The notes under the pieces: model-generated
Told to the model about the DNA's origin: nothing
The model's database searches: none
The model's input: the letters and a program-made list of their open reading frames with translations, nothing else
Program-made: the position numbers and the translations under genes
Part shown: positions 57,143 through 64,000 of the stretch, piece by piece
Position numbering within the stretch: position 1 is the stretch's first letter
Layout of the letters: every line of letters starts with the position of its first letter
Origin: Bartonella kosoyi
GTDB lineage: Bacteria; Pseudomonadota; Alphaproteobacteria; Rhizobiales; Rhizobiaceae
Length of the DNA: 64,000 nucleotides
Reading direction: 5' to 3'
Assembly: GCF_003606325.2 (NCBI RefSeq)
Contig: NZ_CP031843.2
Coordinates: 248,001 to 312,000 of the forward strand

Positions 57143-57328
57143 AATAGCCTCACTTTCACACAAAAAAACTTTCTTATAATTGTGCATTTCATGCATATTA
57201 CAACATATAAACGGATAAAAGCAAAATAAAACCAAGAAAAAACAAATTTCAAGAAACAAAATTTGAAAATACCTCTTATAAAGGTTATACAGATTAAAAA
57301 TGCGGAATATTTAAGAGATTAGGAGAGT

Positions 57329-57973
57329 ATGTCCGTACACAATCGTAATGAAGTCTTTTCAATGCAATCATCTGTTGGAGATGTTTTTAAAAAAGCATCT
57401 CGGCATTCGCGTCGCATTAGCCTATTAAAAATTTTTTTACCCCTCTTAGCACTAGTTTCAGGGGTAGTTTTCTGCTGGTTTACGTTTTTCTTGGTTCCCG
57501 TTACGTCTGATCCTATGCCTTTGAATAATGAAGAGAATGGAGTGACAAACTTGACGATGCTCAATCCAAAATTAGAAGGGTATACGCGCGCTCATGAACC
57601 TTATTGGCTTAAAGCAGAAAAGGCATTTCAAGATCATACGCGCTCTGGAATAATTGGATTACAAAACATTACAGCGAAAGCATCTATGGGTCAACAAAGA
57701 CAGGTTTTTCTTTCAGCACAAGGGGGTATTTACGATAATATTCATGGTTTTTTACAGTTGGATAAACCATTCACCATTACAACGAATGATGGAGTGATGG
57801 CACAATTTATGTCAGCTAATATTAATTTATCTGAAAGACAGTTAAAAACAAATCAACGTGTTAATATTCAGCGAGCCGGTTTTCATCTTGTCGCTAATGC
57901 CTTAAAAATTCGAGAAAAAGGAAAAAATATGTATTTCCATGGTGGTGTGCATTTAGTGCTTGAAAAGCAATGA
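57329..57973 (+). CDS. lptC: LPS export periplasmic protein LptC
   Basis: A 214-residue single-pass protein (helix at about residues 30-55, LLKIFLPLLALVSGVVFCWF) with a periplasmic beta-jellyroll. MLNPKLEGYTRAHEPYWLKAEKA and the GIYDNIHGFLQLD region fit alphaproteobacterial LptC. It relays LPS from the LptBFG transporter to LptA. It overlaps the first possible start of lptA and is the first gene of lptC-lptA-lptB. Confidence 0.9.
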   Translation: MSVHNRNEVFSMQSSVGDVFKKASRHSRRISLLKIFLPLLALVSGVVFCWFTFFLVPVTSDPMPLNNEENGVTNLTMLNPKLEGYTRAHEPYWLKAEKAFQDHTRSGIIGLQNITAKASMGQQRQVFLSAQGGIYDNIHGFLQLDKPFTITTNDGVMAQFMSANINLSERQLKTNQRVNIQRAGFHLVANALKIREKGKNMYFHGGVHLVLEKQ

Positions 57974-58049
57974 CGCAATATCAAGACGAATCTTTAAGGA
58001 ATATTTAAAAGAGAATTCATGTGTATATACAAACAGAAGAATTGGAAGA

Positions 58050-58649
58050 ATGAAATCATACAAAAGATGGATAGGTATGACGTTGGCTTTTAGCGTGGGA
58101 ATGTTAGGAGGAGGAACGGTTTCAGGATATGCTGAAGGGACCCATTTTGGAATAAGTCTATCAAATGACAAAGAACCAGTAGAACTTCATGCAGATTCTT
58201 TAGAAATACGTGATAAAGAAGGGATAGCGCTTTTTAAGGGTGATGTTTCAGTGGTGCAAGGTGAACGTCTTTTACGGGCGGAAAAATTAATTGTTTATTA
58301 CGATAAAACTCATAAAGGAGCGGATAGAAACAAGGAAAATACGACGGCATCATCTGTTTCTTTGTTTGGTTCATCGGGCATACAAAAAATGGAAGTCTTA
58401 GGAAAAGTCTATATAAAAATAGCGACGCAAATTGCAACGGGGGATAAAGGTGTTTTTGATGGAAAATCAAAAATGATGAGCTTGACAGGGAATCATGTTG
58501 TGTTAACAGATGGTGACAATGTAGCAACGGGATGCAAACTAACGGCGAATATGGAAAGCGGAAAAGCTTTTTTAGAGGGTTGTGAGACAACTAAGAAAAA
58601 AGGTCGCGTTTCTATTATTTTTAAACAAAATCAACAAAATGGCCATTAA
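58050..58649 (+). CDS. lptA: LPS transport periplasmic protein LptA
   Basis: A 199-residue OstA-domain protein with a signal peptide (MKSYKRWIGMTLAFSVGMLG…SGYAEG) and the LptA motifs PVELHADSLEIRDKEGIALFKGDV, VLGKVYIKIATQIATGDKGVFDGKSK and LTGNHVVLTDGDNV. It forms the periplasmic bridge for LPS. The open frame begins at TTG 57960, but the ATG at 58050 begins a proper signal peptide; the ribosome binding site is poor in either case, so the start is uncertain. lptB follows after six bases. Confidence 0.88.
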   Translation: MKSYKRWIGMTLAFSVGMLGGGTVSGYAEGTHFGISLSNDKEPVELHADSLEIRDKEGIALFKGDVSVVQGERLLRAEKLIVYYDKTHKGADRNKENTTASSVSLFGSSGIQKMEVLGKVYIKIATQIATGDKGVFDGKSKMMSLTGNHVVLTDGDNVATGCKLTANMESGKAFLEGCETTKKKGRVSIIFKQNQQNGH

Positions 58650-58655
58650 GATTTC

Positions 58656-59450
58656 ATGTTTGGAATCAAAAGAAAAAAACAGACTGATCAGTATGATTTT
58701 ACAAGTGAAGCTTCAAAAAAGCGCTTAAAAGGAACCTTGATTGCCAGCCATTTGATTAAAGTTTATCGAGGAAGACCAACGGTTAATGGTGTTTCTTTTG
58801 GCATTCGTACGGGAGAAGCCGTTGGCATTTTAGGGCCCAATGGGGCAGGTAAAACAACTTGTTTTTATATGGTTACGGGGCTCATAAAATCTGATGGAGG
58901 ATCCATTAAAATTGATGGATTTGATATAACGCATCTTCCGATGTATCGACGGGCGCGTTTAGGTATCGGGTATCTTCCCCAAGAAGCTTCTATTTTTCGT
59001 GGACTTTCCGTAGAAAATAACATCAAAGCTGTTTTAGAAGTCGTTGAACAAGATCGCCTTAAACAACGTGAAGAGCTCGATAGTCTTTTACATGAGTTTA
59101 AAATTGATCATTTACGTAAAATGCCTGCTCTTTCGTTATCTGGGGGTGAACGTCGACGACTTGAAATTGCGCGCGCTTTAGCTTCTCGACCTCATTTTAT
59201 GTTACTTGATGAACCATTTGCAGGAATTGATCCTATCGCTATTTTTGATATTCAACAGCTTATTCGTCATTTAACGAAGCGTGGCATTGGTGTTTTAATA
59301 ACAGATCATAATGTACGCGAAACATTAGGGCTTGTCGACCGCGCTTATATTATTCATACCGGCAAAGTGTTGGTTCACGGTCGTCCTCACGATATTATCA
59401 ACAATGTTGATGTCCGCAGAATTTATTTGGGCAATCAGTTTTCTCTATGA
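58656..59450 (+). CDS. lptB: LPS export ABC transporter ATPase LptB
   Basis: A 264-residue ATPase that powers LPS extraction. Walker A GPNGAGKTT, Q-loop LPQEASIFRGL, signature LSGGERRRLEIARAL, Walker B FMLLDEPFAGIDP and the switch His TDHNVRETL are intact. The N-terminal 24 residues are an extension common in Rhizobiales. The genes usually found downstream (rpoN and a hibernation factor) are absent here; a 1 kb gap leads to ptsN. Confidence 0.96.
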   Translation: MFGIKRKKQTDQYDFTSEASKKRLKGTLIASHLIKVYRGRPTVNGVSFGIRTGEAVGILGPNGAGKTTCFYMVTGLIKSDGGSIKIDGFDITHLPMYRRARLGIGYLPQEASIFRGLSVENNIKAVLEVVEQDRLKQREELDSLLHEFKIDHLRKMPALSLSGGERRRLEIARALASRPHFMLLDEPFAGIDPIAIFDIQQLIRHLTKRGIGVLITDHNVRETLGLVDRAYIIHTGKVLVHGRPHDIINNVDVRRIYLGNQFSL

Positions 59451-60473
59451 TTTTACAGCTTTCATATGTTTTCATTTAAGTTTAACAAAAACAACATGGT
59501 CGCCACAAACACTATTCTAAGTAATCAAACACGTTTCAAAGGAGGTAGATAAGGCTTCATTGTGATTATTAATAAAGCATGTCATCGATATATTTCTATT
59601 ACAGAAACAAAGGAAAAATTTTCTTTATTGTAGAAACAATGATAATGTTATTAAAAGCTGTAAATCAATAAAAGAATGTGACTTTAGGATAAAGTTTTTT
59701 AATTGAGCTGTGCAATAAGTTTTTCTCTGATATTATTGAAAATCTCCTTATTTATGCCAAACTTCTTTTATGAGTATAATTTAATAAATTTTCATTGAGT
59801 GGTGAAAGAGGCTTCCTCACTTAAGATGAGTTTATTATTTTATTGGTTGAGCTTATTCATGATTGTATCATAGAAAAGGTGAGAGATATTCATCATACTT
59901 TCTCTATCCCATCAAAGAACATATCGATGATGCTGTTTTGGATATTTTGATTGGAGAATCCATCCGTTATATATTGCGTTTATTTAATAGGATTGTCCTA
60001 TTTTATTAGTTTGTATGGCGTATTTAAATAGGAGAAAAGCTTTAGGTTCTTGTTATAAGGCTTTGTTTAAGCTATACAGTGATTTTAAAACTAAAGGTCT
60101 ATTTTGCTCAATGTGCTTCTCATTCTATTTAAGAGCTCATTTTTAAAGAAAGAAAAAATCTAATGGGGATTATACGTTAACTCTTGTGACAAGTTTAATA
60201 AATTTACGAATAATGCCCTTTTCTAGTGTCTTAAGGAAATTAATTTTATGAACAATTTCATTTCTTTTTTTCTTTTCTCATGCTGTTAATGAGGAGCTAA
60301 ACACTATTTATTGTTCTGTTAAAAGTGATATGAGACGTACTAAGCCTTCACCTGTTATCAATTAAAAAATAAAAACACATTGCGATGTTGCGAAAAGTGA
60401 AAGAACTTTAAATATCGATACCGTTTATAGGTTTATTGATGAGCATTTGAGCGTGTAAGAGGAAAATTAAAGG
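59451..60473. other. Long gap between lptB and ptsN, possible gene relics
   Basis: In most alphaproteobacteria rpoN and a ribosome hibernation factor gene occupy this interval. Here no frame of meaningful length exists. Near 60249 a signal-peptide-like start (MNNFISFFLFS) runs into a stop, while the neighbouring frame continues HAVNEELNTIYCSVKSDMRR, which looks like a short frameshifted relic. A further stretch near 60400-60450 reads RTLNIDTVYRFIDEHLSV before a stop just ahead of ptsN. None resembles RpoN or HPF convincingly. Confidence 0.55.
60249..60366 (+). pseudogene. Possible frameshifted short secreted-protein relic
   Basis: ATG 60249 opens a hydrophobic MNNFISFFLFS segment; a shift of one frame gives HAVNEELNTIYCSVKSDMRRTKPSPVIN in a row of open codons. 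The two parts joined would give a small protein with a signal peptide. Too short for a confident call. Confidence 0.2.
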
Positions 60474-60938
60474 ATGAATTTGAGTGAGTTAATAGCACCG
60501 GAAGCAATTATTCCGGCTCTTAAGGCGAATTCGAAAAAACAAGTTCTGCAAATTTTAGCCGAAAAAGCGTCCCAGCTGACAGGTCTTAGTGAACATGTAA
60601 TTTTTGATATTGTTTTGCAACGTGAGAAACTTGGTTCGACGGGGCTGGGTGGTGGTATTGCGATTCCGCATGGAAAATTACCTGATATTAATCGGATTAT
60701 TGGTATATTTGCACGTCTTGAAAGTCCTATTGATTTTGAAGCTCTCGATGATGAGCCTATAGACCTTGTTTTTCTTCTTTTAGCACCTGAAAATGCTGGC
60801 GCAGATCACTTAAAAGCTTTATCACAGATTGCACGTGTTTTGCGTCATGCTGATGTTGTGCAAAAATTACGCAATACGCATAATGCTAATGCGCTTTATG
60901 CTTTATTGATTCAAACTTCAGAATCAAATGCGGCTTAA
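60474..60938 (+). CDS. ptsN: PTS IIA-like nitrogen regulatory protein PtsN
   Basis: A 154-residue EIIA-Ntr protein phosphorylated on the His in GGGIAIPHGKL (near residue 66). LGSTGLGGGIAIPHGK and LLLAPENAGADHLKALSQIARVLR are conserved. In rhizobia it links nitrogen and potassium status; with the pha antiporter in the same genome a role in K+ balance is plausible but inferred. The loss of rpoN next to it is notable. ATG 60474 follows AAGAGGAAAATTAAAGG. Confidence 0.95.
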   Translation: MNLSELIAPEAIIPALKANSKKQVLQILAEKASQLTGLSEHVIFDIVLQREKLGSTGLGGGIAIPHGKLPDINRIIGIFARLESPIDFEALDDEPIDLVFLLLAPENAGADHLKALSQIARVLRHADVVQKLRNTHNANALYALLIQTSESNAA

Positions 60939-61635
60939 AAAAGATTATAAGTGTATAAATTTTGATGTATACACCATAGAGTTTAAAAATGATATAATTT
61001 GTATCTTAAAGGGCTGATGGTGAAAGATAACGTTATGCGATTCGCCATTGAGATAGAATCTAAGGTTTCTACGTTTTATGATTTAATATATTGATAATAT
61101 TAAGATTATGAAAAGACGATATCAGGACGATATTGAATACGAAGTATGAATACACTATAATAATTGAAAGGTGGAGTATCTTAAAGACATACATGTATTG
61201 AATGTGTAAAATTGAGAAGCGGTATTCACAAGGTACGAGGTTCTATGAAGTTTTTTGGGGAGTGTAGGGTTTATTTTCAGAGTTTTTCAGCAGATTGCTT
61301 GTGATATAAAGAGTGTGGTTTATTTCTTAGCAGAGTGGTGATATATTTTCATCTTGTTTTAAAGTCATATTGCTTAAAGGTATCGTTTTTTCATAAAAAA
61401 CGAAAAGGGTGGTGTGAAATTAAAAATATTGTTTTTTAATGTGATTATTGAATAAAAAGTTCATATTTTGGTAACGACTAAAAGGTCACAATGGAGCGTA
61501 AAAATATGTTCTGATTATTGTGGGAATATTTCGCTTATTAAAGGAATTAAGATAATTATACATGAGTGTCGAGGAGTTTTTGTTTGAACTTTTCCAATGA
61601 AGAGAATCTTGTTAAAGATTAAAGAAGTGAGCTAA
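60939..61635. other. Long upstream region of the IalB-like gene
   Basis: No gene is visible in 697 bases. Palindromic segments occur at about 60951-60974 (GTGTATA/TATACAC) and 61388-61406 (CGTTTTTT-cat-AAAAAACG). The latter may be a regulatory structure of the secreted protein gene downstream. Confidence 0.5.
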
Positions 61636-62145
61636 ATGAAGATGTTTGAAAAGACTGTTATTGCTGCATCTGTAATGGTTTTTATTACAGCTGGGGCAGC
61701 ATGTGCACAAACGCCAAGCCGTTTAAATCAATTTGAAGCGTGGGGAGTCTATTCTTATAAATCGTCCCAAAATACGATTTGCTATGTGTTATCTATTCCT
61801 TTAAAGGCTCTTCCAACGACGGTTAATCATGGTGATAATTTTTTCTTAGTTACCAAGCGTTCTCAATCGCCTGTTTCGTTTGAACCGCAGTTTATGGCTG
61901 GTTATACGCTTCAAGAAGGGTCGAGAGTGACAGTGACCATTGGAGATAAGGATTTTGATTTCTTCACGAAGGATTCTTCAGCTTGGTTGGCGTCATCAGA
62001 GCTAGAAAAGCAGCTTGTTTCTGCTATGCGTGCTGGAAACAATATGACCGTGAAAGCAATATCAAAACGGGGAACGCACACCACCTATACTTATTCCTTA
62101 AAAGGGGTCACTGCTGCATTAAATGCGGCTCAAAAGTGCCATTAA
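61636..62145 (+). CDS. Invasion associated locus B (IalB) family protein
   Basis: A 169-residue periplasmic or outer-membrane protein with a signal peptide (VIAASVMVFITAGAACAQ, cleavage after CAQ) and the IalB domain: FEAWGVYSYKSSQNTICYVLSIP, a paired Cys at the C-terminus (AAQKCH), and SAWLASSELEKQLVSAMRAGN. IalB of B. bacilliformis promotes erythrocyte invasion; other family members are widespread in Rhizobiales without known function. This is a paralogue, probably not ialB itself, which lies next to ialA. Isolated gene with a long 5' region. Confidence 0.85.
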   Translation: MKMFEKTVIAASVMVFITAGAACAQTPSRLNQFEAWGVYSYKSSQNTICYVLSIPLKALPTTVNHGDNFFLVTKRSQSPVSFEPQFMAGYTLQEGSRVTVTIGDKDFDFFTKDSSAWLASSELEKQLVSAMRAGNNMTVKAISKRGTHTTYTYSLKGVTAALNAAQKCH

Positions 62146-62187
62146 GGTTTTGATAACTTCTAAAATAGTAATGTAAATTGGAAAGCA

Positions 62188-63414
62188 ATGGCTATTTCCT
62201 ATGACCTTAGACCTTTTGGTTCATGTTTAGCACAAAAAACAGATAATGTGGTGGTGAAGGAGAGTTCTAAGCTCTCTTTAATTGGATTATCGCAAGATGA
62301 AATAGTGCAAGCTTTAAAGACACTTGGTGTACCAGAGCGTCAAACGCGTATGCGTGCACGTCAACTTTGGCATTGGCTTTATGTCCGTGGCGTTTCAAAT
62401 TTTGATGAAATGCTGAACATTTCTAAAGCAATGCAGGAAACTCTCAAACGTCATTTTTCCATTGCACGTCCGGAAATTGTTGGAGAACAAATATCAAAGG
62501 ATGGTACACGTAAATGGCTCTTACGTTTTCCAGCACGTGGGGCTGGAAGGCCTGTTGAAATTGAAACGGTTTATATCCCTGAAGAAGGACGTGGGACCTT
62601 ATGTCTTTCATCGCAAGTAGGGTGTACATTAACCTGCTCTTTTTGTCATACAGGAACGCAGATGCTCGTTCGCAATCTGACGGCAGAAGAAATTTTGGTT
62701 CAATTGTTGGTTGCACGTGATTGTTTGGGTGATTTTCCTGATAAGAATACGCCTGATGGGGCCATTGTTCCTGTTGAAGGGCGCAAAATTACCAATATTG
62801 TTATGATGGGAATGGGAGAACCTCTTTATAATTTTGAAGCTGTAAAAAAAGCTTTATTAATTGCTTCTGATGGCGATGGGCTCTCTTTATCAAAACGCCG
62901 GATTACGCTTTCAACCAGTGGAGTTGTTCCTGGAATTATCCGAACTGGAGAAGAAATTGGTGTTATGTTAGCAATTTCACTCCACGCTGTACATGATACG
63001 CTAAGGGATATGCTTGTTCCCATCAATAAAAAGTATCCGCTTGCTTTGCTTATGGAAGCTTGCCGTAATTATCCTGGTCTGTCTAATGCAAAACGAATCA
63101 CATTTGAATATGTTATGCTGAAAGATATCAATGATAGTATAGATGATGCTAAGCGATTAATTCAGTTATTGAAAGGGATTCCAGCGAAGATCAATTTAAT
63201 CCCTTTTAATCCGTGGCCAGGGAGTAATTATCAATGTTCTGATTGGGAGCAAATTGAGCGTTTTGCTGATGTTGTTAATCAAGCAGGCTATGCTTCTCCT
63301 ATTCGGATACCGCGTGGACGCGATATTTTAGCGGCGTGTGGACAGCTTAAATCGGCCTCAGAGCGCTTACGAAAATCTGAACGTTTGAAACTTGAAAATG
63401 CCATTGGTCATTAG
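62188..63414 (+). CDS. rlmN: 23S rRNA (adenine2503-C2)-methyltransferase RlmN
   Basis: A 408-residue radical-SAM enzyme that also methylates tRNA A37. The iron-sulfur Cys triplet is CTLTCSFC near residue 150 ([14 protein letters not shown]), [11 protein letters not shown] follows, and the methyl-carrier Cys lies near the C-terminus ([11 protein letters not shown]). The N-terminal 30 residues are variable. The start at 62188 has GGAAAG upstream. It follows the IalB-like gene after 42 bases. Confidence 0.95.
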   Translation: MAISYDLRPFGSCLAQKTDNVVVKESSKLSLIGLSQDEIVQALKTLGVPERQTRMRARQLWHWLYVRGVSNFDEMLNISKAMQETLKRHFSIARPEIVGEQISKDGTRKWLLRFPARGAGRPVEIETVYIPEEGRGTLCLSSQVGCTLTCSFCHTGTQMLVRNLTAEEILVQLLVARDCLGDFPDKNTPDGAIVPVEGRKITNIVMMGMGEPLYNFEAVKKALLIASDGDGLSLSKRRITLSTSGVVPGIIRTGEEIGVMLAISLHAVHDTLRDMLVPINKKYPLALLMEACRNYPGLSNAKRITFEYVMLKDINDSIDDAKRLIQLLKGIPAKINLIPFNPWPGSNYQCSDWEQIERFADVVNQAGYASPIRIPRGRDILAACGQLKSASERLRKSERLKLENAIGH

Positions 63415-64000
63415 TTAACACAATTTTAAGTCTATAAAGCCTGTATTTTTTCCGTAAATCGACGCGTATAAACCTTATAAGCCTCATGGAGTAGTATGTG
63501 TAAGACAGGAGATTAAAATGGATCCGTGCGAGACGAACAGTTCTTACTTTTATAGGTTTAATAGGAGGAAAGAGATTACATAAAGTCTGTTTGTGTAATC
63601 TCTGAAATAAGGAAGTAACCTCATTGAGAGGAAAGTTTCAAGGGACATACGTTTCCATCTCACACTCTTTACTTAGGTTCTATGACTTTTAAAAACATCT
63701 CTAGATAATAACTTTTAAAGAGTGGAGATATACATTTCTTGATGCTTTTTTTATTGCGTTCTTTAGAAAGATTACGCTTCACACAAAACGGCATGTCTAA
63801 AATATAAAGACCATTGTTATTATCCATTAACATGTTTAAAAAAAACATTTCTTAATGCACTTCCCACCTCACGACTATGCCTGTGAAAAGCATAATATAA
63901 AAGCCTCTATGAAATATATGATACTATTCATACTTTTAGGTTTCAATGTTGTAGAAGCTTTCAGAGTTTAAGGTGATTCATAAGAAATATTCTTTTCTGA
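63415..64000. other. Intergenic tail of the window
   Basis: No full gene is seen. A 21-codon frame with ribosome binding site (63518-63583) ends inside a hairpin with arms AGAGATTACA and TGTAATCTCT (63571-63603). A hydrophobic 20-codon frame at 63909 is likely chance. The rest is AT-rich. Confidence 0.55.
63518..63583 (+). CDS. Possible 21-residue peptide ending in a hairpin
   Basis: CAGGAG nine bases upstream precedes ATG 63518 and a frame reading MDPCETNSSYFYRFNRRKEIT. Its stop codon lies in the first loop bases of the hairpin at 63571-63603. It resembles the leader-plus-hairpin arrangement at 1029. No homologue is recognised. Confidence 0.3.
   Translation: MDPCETNSSYFYRFNRRKEIT

Noticed and set aside
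57143..57259. N-terminal extension of IhfB to 131 residues
   Set aside because: The family starts at (M/V)VKSELV; the GTG at 57142 has a ribosome binding site.

Overview
The window is chromosomal DNA of an AT-rich, slow-evolving-core alphaproteobacterium, most likely a Bartonella species. The evidence is the gene order of the Rhizobiales (mdh-sucCDAB-lpd, pha antiporter operon, rho-mnmE-mnmG-rsmG-parA-parB, lptC-lptA-lptB-ptsN), an IalB-type invasion protein, a BA14K protein and an Omp19-like lipoprotein, together with low GC, long degraded intergenic stretches and the apparent loss of genes such as hemE and rpoN from conserved neighbourhoods. No species is assigned.

Layout. Positions 1-8200 carry cell-envelope and core-metabolism genes: a partial D-alanyl-D-alanine carboxypeptidase, a CobW GTPase, an L,D-transpeptidase lipoprotein, accA, xerD with a coupled 53-residue membrane protein, aroK-aroB, and a tRNA-Arg(CCU) gene interrupted by a group I intron. 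Two tandem MliC-like lysozyme inhibitors (8211-9004) face the seven-subunit-type K+(Na+)/H+ antiporter operon phaAB-C-D-E-F-G (15072-9021, minus). After a BA14K protein come nspC and its dehydrogenase partner (carboxynorspermidine route to polyamines). From 28468 down to 19464 (minus) lies a TCA-cycle operon: mdh, sucC, sucD, sucA, sucB, lpd. Positions 28757-37239 hold zapE, an Omp19-like lipoprotein, dapF-mtaB-ftsY-yciB, gloB and a tandem duplicated pair of small secreted proteins, the first frameshifted in a poly-A tract.

The region 37263-44787 is the replication and segregation centre. Genes parB, parA, rsmG, mnmG, mnmE and rho all run leftward; genes from 44788 (ppsR-like, maf, aroE, coaE, dnaQ, polA) run rightward. 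The AT-rich gap between rho and the ppsR-like gene contains DnaA boxes and a CtrA-type TTAA-N7-TTAA site and is proposed as oriC. Four near-consensus parS sites lie at 31207, 39582, 41548 and 41610. Base skew on the plus strand appears to change sign across this gap in small hand counts.

Rightward of polA are an endonuclease/phosphatase-family protein, a Bax-inhibitor-1 family protein, lspA, two RNA/DNA methyltransferase-type genes, lapA-like, ihfB, the LPS export genes lptC-lptA-lptB, ptsN, an IalB-family invasion protein and rlmN. The long gaps contain a dispersed ~130-170 bp repeat family (four diverged copies), hairpins, short well-initiated reading frames and possible gene relics. There is no prophage, CRISPR array or intact insertion sequence.
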